Shown here: piece after piece, positions 9,941 through 19,707 of the stretch
Numbering within the stretch: the first letter of the stretch is position 1
Layout of the letters: each line of letters begins with the position of its first letter
Assembly (NCBI GenBank): GCA_000827265.1
Contig: KN834755.1
Location: 819,700 to 844,809 of the forward strand
Direction of reading: 5' to 3'
From: Collybiopsis luxurians FD-317 M1
Taxonomy: Eukaryota; Basidiomycota; Agaricomycetes; Agaricales; Omphalotaceae
Length of the DNA: 25,110 nt
Program-made: the position numbers and the translations under genes
The notes under the pieces: generated by a model
Told to the model about the DNA's origin: nothing
Seen by the model: the letters and a program-made list of their open reading frames with translations, nothing else
Databases searched by the model: none

Positions 9941-10348
9941 TTGATGGAGGAGGAGGGGGGTATAAAAGGGATAAAACAGTATGTATTGCAGAATGACAAA
10001 ACAGACTGGACATACTTGATGATTGCAGAGGAAAAAGCAATGGATGAAATGAAAAAAAGGATGATAAATGCTCATGTCATCTATAGTCCAAAAATGTGTC
10101 CCACATCTAATGTTATCTTGAAGTTACCGTATGTGATAGAAGAAGAATTATAGCAAATGCAATTTTTGGAATCAAGGAAATTAGGTCAAACATTGTAAAT
10201 GTGGGATGAGCCTGATAATGTAACAGCTGATTGGAAAAATGAAATGATCAGGAATTGGATCAAGATGAGACAATTTTAGTGAGAAGCAGTGCATGTGTGG
10301 GAGGGGAGTCAAAAAAGAAAAGATAAGAAAAGAAGGAAAGGAGCATGA
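9941..10348 (+). pseudogene. Charged ORF remnant, unrecognised
   Basis: One plus frame runs from ATG 9941 to a TGA at about 10348 with four internal stops that each fit a C-to-T change (CAG to TAG, CAA to TAA, CAG to TAG, CGA to TGA). The peptide is charged and helix-prone: EEKAMDEMKKRMINAHVIYS, later MWDEPDNVTADWKNEMI, with a basic tail (RKDKKRRKGA). The first 71 codons are uninterrupted. I do not recognise the family. Its position between the truncated tnp2 gene and the helicase pseudogene, and the same decay style, suggest a transposon-associated gene. The 274 bases that follow (10349-10622) hold nothing I can name. Confidence 0.35.
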
Positions 10349-10622
10349 GTCACCGGCAGACAGATAAGGTGTTCTATAAGGAGATTATATCCATCTATCA
10401 TTGATCCATACCTGATGATTGTCAGTTTTTTTCTTGCTTCTGCTGGTGTTTCTGTATGGCATGAGAGAGTATCTTCATATAAAACAAGCATGGGAACATA
10501 GAGGCATATCCAGTTGCAAAAGGTGAGCAGCAGTAATGTGAAATGACAGGATGCATTTGACAGAAGGTAAACCAGCCAGGCAACCTGTCCAGTGGCTCTT
10601 CAAAGAGTGACATTGGCAGAAT

Positions 10623-12034
10623 TTACCACCAGCTGCCTCTGCCAGAATTTGTGCCATAATCTCTGCCATAGCCTCCACCATAGGAAGGATGGCCTCCAGA
10701 GCAGCCACCACCACTGCTGTACCCTCCTCCTCTGTACCCTCTGTGGCCACCTCTGTGACCACCTCTGTAACTTCCACCTCCACCCCCACCTCCACTGGTA
10801 CAGTAGTTGCAACCTGCACTACATCCTTGTCCTTCACCATGTCCACAACCTTGGAAGGAACCTCTGAATGAAGACTCATGGGCACTGTTGTCCAACTATA
10901 ATGGAATATCCTGATTCACCTCCCTCAAAAGCTCCACAAGATCCTTAATGATGTTTTTATTTGCCTTGTTATAGAACACCATACTGACACCAGTGTTACC
11001 TGCACAACCTGTACAACCAATGCAGTGAACATAATTGTCAATGTCAGAAGGCAAGTTGTAGTTGATAACATGGGTCACATTGGGAATATCTAATCCTTGG
11101 GCTGCAACAGCAGTAGCAACCATGATGGGAGTGTGACCAGTACAGAAGGTTTGGAGAGCCATTTCACACTTGCACTGAGTGTGGTCTCTGTGGATAGAGG
11201 TAGCTGGAAGGTGACTCATCATCAAGAATTCTGAGCATATCCGCCATTTGCTTGGTCTTGACAAAGATGAGGGTGAAACCCAGGCTGTCAGAAGCAGACT
11301 GAGAAGTGAAATGAGTCAAATCTGCTGGGAGATATCAGCACTGCCGTAGACAACAGCAGGATGAACCCAAGATCTGTAAGAAAACTTGTGAGCCTCCTTG
11401 TGAGTCTGAGAGACAAGTTCACATGTAGGGGCGAGAATGAGAGCGGTTGGCATGGCACAACAATGGTCACCATAACCAAAATCCACAGGTGCAGTGCAAG
11501 GCCTTACATCAAATGAAGCAAAAAGAATAGGGAACAGGGACCTGCCAGCTTTTCCAGAACCAGGCTGTTACACAATAGGTCAAACATCTCTGATGTATGG
11601 AGACTTTGACAAATGTCACCTACCTGAGCCCAAGCCATCAGATCCCTCCTATTTGCAATAATGGGAATTGAATGCTTTTGAACAGGAGGGGGAGTGGTGT
11701 AACAAGTGAAACCAACAAGAAGATTTGGACTGGTAAAGGACATTACAGGTTCTGGGACACCAGCACCTGTAGCTTTGATGGGGATGTCATTGAATTTTTC
11801 AAAGTTGGTACCAGTGAGTTGCTTGAAGGAGTCATTTGCATCACCAGAGATTTCCCTCTTCATGCACATGTTGTGTCCACTGACTGTTGTTCCATATGCC
11901 ACAACCAATTTGACACTCCCCAGAAACCTCCCCCCATGCCACATCTCTACATGCAAACTGATGCTCAAGCATGCATGTACAGATTGCCTCTCTGGTATCC
12001 CATGTGCTTGAAGAGTTGCTGGTAGGAAAGACAT
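10623..12034 (-). pseudogene. Ded1/DDX3-like DEAD-box RNA helicase pseudogene lacking the DEAD motif
   Basis: From 12034 the minus strand reads SGHNMCMKREISGDANDSFK, NFEKFNDIPIKATGAGVPEP, and a Q-motif region (GFTCYTTPPPVQKHSIPIIA). A 59-nt intron (11565-11623, GTAGGT...TAACAG) interrupts the Walker A region, which then reads PGSGKAG instead of TGSGKT. It continues with [17 protein letters not shown] and [11 protein letters not shown], then jumps near 11300 to [17 protein letters not shown]. The block with the DEAD and SAT motifs is therefore deleted (well over 100 residues). After a frameshift the C-terminal domain is clear ([20 protein letters not shown]), with [10 protein letters not shown] where family members have HRIGRTGRAG. 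A TAG at 10896-10898 replaces an expected Trp, and a Gly-rich tail ends in SWW. The retained intron argues against a processed retrocopy. It cannot be an active helicase. Confidence 0.85.
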
Positions 12035-12407
12035 ACAAGATGCAAAAAAACTGGGATATTGCCAGGGTTAAACTTTCAGGCCTTGTTGCTATTGACAATT
12101 GGACAGATAATTTGTGTGAAATGTCATAAGGAGAAGAGCTTCCAAAGAGTAGGCTTCTGGGAAGGTTAGGCAAAAGAACAGATGTGGTGTGATGATGAAC
12201 AGAGAGAAAGACAGCTCAATTCCTAATTTGGTATCAGTTTCATGACACACTTGTTTTTGCACAACTTGCAGCGGCACTATTTGGTTAATATATACATGAA
12301 GTCATATTGATAGTAGCTGAGCTCAAGGCAATGGATGCATGTACAATCAGTAGTGTGTCAATACTTTTGCAAAATTCAACTATCTTATGTCTTCTTCCTC
12401 AAATGTG
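12035..12407. other. Gap between pseudogenes
   Basis: No convincing gene. Part of 12035-12173 on the minus strand could be a decayed 5' end of the helicase copy (a Cys- and Trp-containing frame that would be Arg-rich before CpG loss). The rest is featureless, CpG-poor sequence between two minus-strand pseudogenes. Confidence 0.4.
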
Positions 12408-14699
12408 TCATTGGTTCATGAGCCACAGTATTATTATACTTTCCACCTCACCCACAACTGTTCTGGACTTGCAACCACCATGAGCTGCTGCTACCTGACC
12501 CAATGGCTCTTGAGCAGCTTCAACTGGAGCACACTCTGTTTGATTCATCACTGGAGTGGCTTGCAGTGTTGGTGCCCTATTATTGACTACTGGAGCAGCT
12601 GGTGCTGTCAGTGCTGCACCATCAACTGCTTGCAGCTCTTCTACAATGTCAGAGAGATCCAAATTGAGGTCAATGGGAATATGAGAGGCTCAAGCACTGG
12701 ATGGATACAAGTTGGCACTTCCAGCTGAAGGAGTTGGGCCAGACACTGTGCAATGTGATCAGTGTCTCGAAAGCAGGCTTGATAAGTAAGATAGACTCAC
12801 CTTCTGAGATTGTTATGGCTTGCAGAGCTTCAGTCATGTCATCAAGGTCAGAGGCTTCATTATCATCATCACCAGCCCCTGAGTGAGCAGAAGTCTTGCC
12901 CTTGAACACATGTTGATTCCAGTACAAATGCAGCACCTTATGGTACTTGGAACCTTTGGCATTCTTCAGCAGATGAAGAATTTTCCAAAATTCCTTGTAA
13001 TAGGATATTTTGGATGTAGAGCCTTCTTCAATGAACTCTTGGTCATTGGACACAAGATATTTAGCCTAAACAACAGGTTAGTTGATTCTTTGTTGCTATA
13101 AATTGAGTGCACACTGTAATAGCAGAGAATGCAATCATAGAATTATTTACTTGTTCAACTCCCCATCTGCATCTGAGCAATCTTGCTTCAAATTTGAACT
13201 TTCATGCAGTCAGGGACAATTTACCAAAGAGCATTAGTTGTAAAATCCAGTTGGAAAGTAGGCTAGAGGAATGTTCTACAGCAGTAGCTGAGTCACTTAC
13301 ATTTGTGAGGCACTCTGTCATAAATAGAAGACCACCAGTGTTTTTCAAACCAGGATAATACAGAGGAATCAATGTTTTTGATTTTCCTCATTAGGGAATA
13401 ATAGTAAGCATTGGAAAGTGTCAGAATTCTTGCAGCTTGATCCCTCACTGTGAGCCCACATGTTGGCGGGAAGATTGAGAAAGGCAAAGATGAGTGGAGC
13501 AGTGAGGCAGGTATTGTAAATAGCTGTACTTCATGATGCATTTGCTTCAACAATGAACTAGGAAGCAAACAATATAACAAAAATTATAAATGCATTATAG
13601 GGTTAATCATGTACTGTGTCACGAAGCGGTTTACAGTGGAGTGGCTTTCAAGAGCATGGTAATCAGTTTAGGCAAAGTCTGGTCCCAATCGACAGAGTTA
13701 ATTAAATAGTCTACTGGTACAAGCAGGATACTCACCTGGTCCCAATCGACAGAGAGGTCAAGATGGGGACTCAGGTTACAGGTGGTAGGTATATATACTG
13801 CAGTAAGCTGTAAGAGGGACTAATGCTACTGGAGGACAAGACGAGAAACTAATGCTACTGGAAGACAATAGCTAAGTGACAGCTACAAGAATAAAAGGTA
13901 TGGAGCATGTGGTCATGTGACAGATGCGAGAAGAAAAACAAAGACAGTTCATTAATAAAACAATGACAGTGGGAACAAAATAGAAAAAGAACAATGATAC
14001 TGTGTGGAGTGGAGATAGGGAGGAGTTGTATGTCCAAAAGGTATTGATATGAAAGTTAGTCATAAATGCGGTCATGTGAAAGATGTATAGTAAAAGAGAA
14101 ATGAATAGGGGTTCGGAATAGATGTTCATACCAGCTTTATGACATACTGCATCATGAAATGGAGGGTATTCAGCTGCCTGCTTATGCATCTCCACTTCAC
14201 CCAATAGATATTCTTGAATCTCAAAAGCAATGCCAGCTTTATATACTTCAAATGAAGTCAGCCACTCTATGGAATCAGGAGCAGGAGAGTTTGCAGGTGG
14301 CAACACCATAAAATATGTTGGGAGTGCCCACAGCAAAACAGTTAGAGCATATTTTTTTACCCCACAGAGTCAATTTCTGATAATCAAGGTGAGGATCTGC
14401 ATGTTTCTTTTTCCTACCCTTTCCTTTTGATGCCTGCTTCATCATGTGGAGTCAAGACTGCAGCTCATCTATTCACTTGCACAGCTTCTTGGTATGATCT
14501 AGAAGCTTCTGCTCACAGTTTTGAGTATAGTCCAGAGCCTGCATAAATAAAAATGTCAATAGAAAGCAATGAAATGTGGCAACAAAAGAAAAAAAAGCCT
14601 TTACTTTACAATTGTCAAATTTGTGGAAGGTAATTTATATGGTGCAGACTTGGGATCATCAGAAAGGTCAGAGAATTCATTATCTGAGCTGTCGCTCAT
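12408..14699 (-). pseudogene. Transposon-associated ORF split by an insertion, unrecognised
   Basis: Exon 1 (14610-14699) starts with MSDSSDNEFSDLSDDPKSAP. A 71-nt intron (14539-14609, GTAAAG...ATGCAG) follows, then exon 2 (to 14132) with ALDYTQNCEQKLLDHTKKL, TGA at 14473 and 14452 (both CGA-like), a basic stretch, an A7 run (plus 14352-14358) that shifts the frame, and YFMVLPPANSPAPDSIEWL. A donor at 14131 leads into inserted DNA (about 13617-14131). Coding resumes by 13580 (AYYYSLMRKIKNIDSSVLSW) and continues from 13053 (YKEFWKILHLLKNAKGSKYH) through an intron beginning near 12802 to an Ala/Pro-rich tail ending at 12408, with another TGA at 12690. The exact join of the middle exons is uncertain and two genes are possible. 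I do not recognise the family with confidence. Confidence 0.55.
13617..14131. mobile_element. CpG-retaining insert of uncertain type (possible solo-LTR-like DNA)
   Basis: This block sits inside an intron position of the surrounding minus-strand pseudogene. Unlike its CpG-poor neighbours it keeps several CG dinucleotides (for example CACGAAGCGG, ATCGAC twice, GATGCGAG). It begins with TGTCACGAAG (13617), and a GTGACA occurs at about 13916-13921, giving possible TGTCAC...GTGACA ends, with TATATATA (about 13789) and AATAAA (about 13891) between them. No matching target duplication is seen, so LTR status is only suggestive. It contains a 19-bp direct repeat (13679-13697 and 13736-13754), a CTAATGCTACTGGA repeat (near 13821 and 13849), and a GGTCATGTGA repeat (near 13912 and 14073). 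Confidence 0.4.
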
Positions 14700-14843
14700 T
14701 TCAAGTTTTTGCAGAAAAGTGGTGGTTAGGTTGTAAGTGCTCAAGATCAGTTTGGCTCATGCAAACTCTAATTTGAATTCCAAATATGGAAGCCATGTGG
14801 CTTATGCACTTGAATTGAGCACAAGACAAGGCCTAAAAGTGAT

Positions 14844-15158
14844 ATGGACATGTTAGTAGACTCAAAGAGTTTGCTACTTATAAGTGTAGTAATCCATAAA
14901 GCCAATTGGTATTACTTGAAGGCCTTGCCTTTTGTGATTCAAATTGTGACTCAAGTTGTGATTAGACTTGCCACTCATCAAAAGTCATTCAGCCACAAAC
15001 AGCTGCATGATCATACAGACAAACTATATGTGAGTCTTGCTGTCATGCTATTGGTGCCAAGAACCATGAGAGAGGGGTTGGCAGATAGTTTGCACCACAG
15101 AATGTTGTTTCATAATAAATTCAGTACCAATGAGATAATGAACTGTTTGAATACATAA
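14844..15158 (+). CDS. Short uninterrupted ORF, doubtful
   Basis: A 104-codon ATG-started frame on the plus strand, opposite in direction to the flanking minus-strand transposon pseudogenes. It has a moderately hydrophobic N-terminal half and a charged C-terminal part (PRTMREGLADSLHHRMLFHN). It carries no stop although its neighbours are riddled with them, which is the only argument for it. No family, intron or promoter is recognised. It may be chance open frame in the 3' flank of the Plavaka gene. Confidence 0.2.
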   Translation: MDMLVDSKSLLLISVVIHKANWYYLKALPFVIQIVTQVVIRLATHQKSFSHKQLHDHTDKLYVSLAVMLLVPRTMREGLADSLHHRMLFHNKFSTNEIMNCLNT

Positions 15159-15166
15159 CTTGTTCT

Positions 15167-18100
15167 TCAAGTACTAAGGCCCAATGTAAATCCAGGGAAA
15201 TGCTTCACAATATGCAAAAACATATCACCATCTAAAACTTCCCAGATGAAAACTTCCCTGCTTGAATCCAAGACTGGAATTGCCATAGCACTATGCACAA
15301 TGGAGTGGACAGAGATAAACTCTGTCTTTTGTTCTTTCTGCAAATGAAGAAGTCCTAAATCCTTCTCTAGCTTTGTCCAATGAGTGAGGGAAACAGGTTT
15401 GTAAGGCTGAACAAAGGCAATTGGATATATCTTGCTTCCTACTGTGCAGGTGAACAGGAAGCATAGTTGGGCAAGGACTGGCCCATCAACAGAATCAAAA
15501 ATGATAAAATTATAGTGGGGTGCACCATTGAATGAGGGGTTACAGCATAGTTGATCAGTTGCAACTCTCCAGGTGTCCAATGAGTGGTATTGGACTTTCA
15601 AGTACTGATAAGGTGTAATCTGAATCATCATGATGTTAAATGTGGTATCCTTCTCAAATGGGAGATATGCATACATACCATATCACTGGTACTGAATTCA
15701 AGGTACCTTCCATCTGGAAGTGGGATACTAGAGGCTGGAAGAAGGTCAGAGATGAATTGAGAGAGACGGATGTGGAATCAAGAGAACTGTGTCTCTGAAT
15801 GGATCAGATCATTTAGAGATAGCATCTGGATTTTGGATCCAAGTGAGAAATGATGATTTTTAGTGGGATCTTTGAAATGAACATGCTCCTCAGTATCAGC
15901 AGGCTCCTGATTGCTGGTTGGGTTCTCATAATCATCAAGAATGTCAATCTGGCCTTGAATCAACCCTGCAACAACAGACTGATGTTCATTTCAGGTAATC
16001 TGTAAACAGTGAATTCAGTATTTGAAACAGACAAAGTAGCTATAAGTTGGAAGTCAATCAATAGTACCTGGTCACCTATGTCTTTGAAATTAGTCCAGTT
16101 GAGAAAGATCTTCTAAATGGGTCCATGGAGCTTCTCATTAGGCATTGTACTCATTCCTTTCAAGATACCCTTTTGCTCTATATCATCAAAAAGGTGTGTA
16201 TGGTAGTGCAGTTTGATGAAGTTCCATTGCTTTTCCAGATCATGATCCAAGGATTTATATTTCTAGGCACACAGAGTTGAGATATACTTCAAATCAAAAT
16301 CAAAATTATCTTACCTGGATTGCTACAAACATTTCTTGTACAGCAGAACATCCAGCAGAAATTGTTTGGCTTGTTTGGTTGTGGAGCTCTCAGTACATAT
16401 CAACATTGAGATAAGCATGTATGACTTTAAGCAACTGATATCCTGCTTTATCATTATCCTCATGGAGAGTATTATAGGCTGCAAATAGGAAAATCTATAT
16501 AAAAGTTGGTTTCATAAGTTCACAACAAGAAGAATGCTTCTCACTTTTGATATTGTACAATGTTTTGAGCCATCATTGAATGAGAGTTTGAAAACACCAT
16601 CAGAAAAATGATAAACATTGCTCCATTGGGGAAAACTCTTGAACCTGGTTGAAGGGGTCTAAAGTTTTGTATGAAGTAGTTAATAGATATTACATACTGG
16701 TCATTCACTTGTGTCACTGATGCTCAACCATCAGGAAGATTCTGAATGCACATCTTACATTGAACAAAGATGTGATCAGCCCAGAGACCACCATATTTGA
16801 GGTGAAGGTTGTCAAATGATACAGCTGAGTAGGGATCACTGTTTGGGAGTTTGAAAAATACATTCTATAGATCAAATAATAAATCTCAAAATTGCATTTA
16901 GCAGAGTCAAAAATACATACAAACAGAGGCTGCATTCCAAACTCTTTCACAATTTCCTCTCTCTCAGCTTTTGTTGGTGCTGTATCTACCTGCTTCAAGA
17001 TGGTCAAAGCATCCCTAGCTGTTCACAGCTTGCCTATTTTGTGTTCTGCCAGGTCTTCTTTTGGGATTAAACAGCAAGGGCATGGGCATAGACCACCTAG
17101 ACCTTGAATGAGGCACATCACACACCTATGTATGTCCTCAGTGACTAATAATACTGCAAGCAAAATTCATACTGCTCTTCATAATCAGCAGTCTTGAGAA
17201 AGACAAGAGGGAATATCCAATGCTGGATCTGGTCACCACACTTCATGCTATAGCCAGTCTGAGCATGTTGGATAATAGACTCCAGGATCTTTGATGCCAA
17301 CTCATGTCAAACAATGCATTTGAAATCAACAAAGTCAGTTTTTCCACTGCAGCTTGAGTCCTCTTTGACCTTTGAAGTATCTCATAGAGCACTGAGAGCT
17401 TAAAATTATATAAAGATAACTTACAATTGGATACCAGCCAACTACATGTCCTCCACCCAAGCCAGTACTGTTGCAAATTTCAATAGGCAAATTTGCTAGG
17501 TGTGCAATTACAGGGTAGCCTTTTGCAGTGCCAAATGAAGACAATTTGCTTTTGTCAGCATAGAAGATAATGCACAAGGGCACACCACCAGATGGAAGGG
17601 ATCCCTTTCTAGAAAGGTTATGAAGCAAACTAGAATCAATAAATCATTGACCTACTTGTATATTCCACCATTTATTTGCTGTACAAGGTTCATTAATGAA
17701 CTGCATCCATCTACCACTTGCTTTGTCATATCTGAACAGATGACAAGCATGCCACTGCATTCTTGATACCATTCTTGGATCCATTAGCAGCTCATGAACC
17801 CAATCCCACATTGGCTGGTAGAAAACATCAAATGTTTCAGCAGTTTCCCAATATGGAACAAGTATTTTGTCCTTTACAAACTTCTAGTCTTTCATTCAGA
17901 ATGTTACACCAATATAGTTATAAATAATTGAGTACCTGGGTAGACTTATCTGCAGCAAGATCCCACATCCTCTGAACTTCATCATAGTTCCTCATTGTAC
18001 ACTGATCAAATCCTTGCTGAGCACAAGAAATTATTTCCAGAAGAGTGTTGGTCTGGTGTTGATTCATGGAACATTCCAGAGTCAATGTAGCAATCTCAAA

Positions 18101-18703
18101 ATTCATCTGAGTCTGAAATGGTAACCAGGGTTTATGATCAGTGGGTGGAGGTAATGGACCAGGGTTTCCTCCATCAGCCAAATAATCATCAAGATGCTGG
18201 ATACTAGTAGGCATATTGCTTTTCGGATGGTAGTCAGTCTTCACATCTCCATCCACAAGCTCATTTGAGTTTCCAAGGTTCTCACTGTGGTCAAGACTGG
18301 GATTTTCTGGATACAGATATCAGAAACATGTCCATGGACTACAAATCAACAGTTACCTGATACAGGATAGAAATGATCTATGTCAATGAAGTTGGTATAC
18401 TGATGAAGAGTTTCAGTGTGCTGTGTATTGGCTTTTGGCATGCAATCTGATCTAACAATTGCTGGGGTTGTAAATGGTGAGAATTCCATTGATGCTCCAT
18501 GGAGAAAACACTTGCTGTCTGTCTCTTGTTGCTGCTTCTGATTACGATAGGCCCTTATCACATCAGCTTCTTTCCCAATGTGTTTCTTTTTATAGCTCAA
18601 TTCATGGGAACCCAAGCCCCAAGCCCCAAGCCTTTTGAGATTTGCCACAGTGCTGGCATACTTTCAGGAGAGTCCCAGAGGTGTTTTTCACACTCTTAGG
18701 CAT
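15167..18703 (-). pseudogene. Plavaka transposase (fungal CACTA-like), decayed
   Basis: The ATG at 18703-18701 opens with a CQHCGK zinc-finger start; a 7-bp slippage repeat at about 18620-18640 shifts the frame, after which SHELSYKKKHIGKEADVI follows. A roughly 50-nt intron (GTAACT...ATCCAG) precedes PWLPFQTQMNFEIATLTLEC. Later blocks are KILVPYWETAETFDVFYQPM, MDPRMVSRMQWHACHLFRYD, FYADKSKLSSFGTAKGYPV, GLGGGHVVGW, GLGGLCPCPCCLIPKEDL, SDPYSAVSFDNLHLKYGGLW, DDIEQKGILKGMSTMPNEKL and, from 15676, the C-terminal region ending FPGFTLGLST. The order matches fungal Plavaka transposases as I know them. In-frame TGAs at 17307, 17023 and 16724 and several frame changes kill it. The second Cys of the zinc finger's HExxC appears as Tyr. 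TIRs were not identified. Confidence 0.85.
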
Positions 18704-18923
18704 GGTATGAGAGTGGTGTGAAAGTTTGTTTCTGGAGAAGAACATAGTAGTGAGAGAAAAGGAGAGAAATATGTAGATGAACTGCATGTGGGGAACATGT
18801 ATCTTATCATCATCAGCACCTTATCTGATCATTATAATAACCTCATGATCAAATCTCTCAGAGATGACAGCCGGGTCCAGCCCCCAGTCTTTATAATGCC
18901 ATTATCATTCCATTCAGATGCCA

Positions 18924-19647
18924 TTATAATGACAGCTTCATTATAATGCACAAAACATTTCTCCAACAAACATCCCAATCCTGTGTGGCAGATACTTGAA
19001 CACAAACCCCTTTAGCTTGTTTTCTCTTAGCTTGTTGAGCTTCAAGCAATTGTAAGCACACCTATATACAGAGCAAAGAAGAGACAAAGTGTTAGAAAAC
19101 TGCAGGAGAAAGACACAAATATGTAAAAGTCAAGACACATGTACCTGTAAAGCCTCCATCTCCCTAACCACTGCTTCATCTTCCTCATCATCATTATCCA
19201 CATTGAGAACCTCCACATCACCTACTCCTGAAGTCGGGGCTGCAGCTGCACCCCCAAGCTCAGCATCATCCATACCCAAGTCAACATCCACATCCATCCA
19301 CAAAAAATCATCATCATCCTCCACCTCTCCAAACTACCATGCACATCCCCATCAACATCCATGTCCAGAGACTCAGATTGATTATCCACCTTGATCCATT
19401 TGCAATACTCCTCTTCCTCCTCCTTCTTGTTCACCCCAAATGGTGTCCCAGCAGCAGATAGAGAATGATGAGCAGAGGTCACCCTTTTCTGCTTATTTCC
19501 TGTGGAAATGTCCATCTCTGGATCTGGAGTACTTGAGCTGTTATTTCCATTATCACTGCCTGAAGTGGAGGGACCACACCAATGAGGGTCTCTTGTACAA
19601 TTGGAAGATGATGCAGTGGAGGCAACAGCTGTGGTAGTTGTAGACAT
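18924..19647 (-). pseudogene. Acidic Ser/Thr-rich protein, frameshifted, unrecognised
   Basis: The ATG at 19647-19645 starts a Ser/Thr-rich segment (STTTTAVASTASSS), then KKEEEEEYCKWIKVDNQS and an Asp-rich segment. Near 19335 the frame shifts (a single base in a TTT run would explain it) and continues as EDDDDFLWMDVDVDLG, an Ala/Gly linker, and NVDNDDEEDEAVVREMEAL. A donor at 19144 and an acceptor at 19062 (83-nt intron) add a basic coil (QLLEAQQAKRKQAKG) and a tail ending at 18924. The composition resembles disordered nuclear proteins. It lies 220 bp upstream of the Plavaka start and in the same direction, so it may be a companion ORF of that element. The frameshift suggests a pseudogene, but a missed small intron is possible. 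Confidence 0.45.
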
Positions 19648-19707
19648 TGTAGTGGCAGACAAAACATCATAGGAAAAACTTTTATCTCATCTTGCCTCTA
19701 ATATCTC

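Noticed and set aside
10592..10871. Plus-strand and alternate-frame ORFs rich in Cys/His, Thr or Val/Glu around 10.6-10.9 kb
   Set aside because: They are frame shadows of the Gly-rich C-terminal tail of the helicase pseudogene on the minus strand.
10623..12034. Processed (retro-)pseudogene origin of the helicase copy
   Set aside because: A 59-nt intron with a proper donor, acceptor and frame is retained inside the Walker A region, and no poly(A) tail is seen.
19130..19640. Trp/Met-rich reading of the acidic gene's second half
   Set aside because: It is the +1 frame of a GAT/GAG repeat and appears only after the frameshift; the acidic frame is the coding one.
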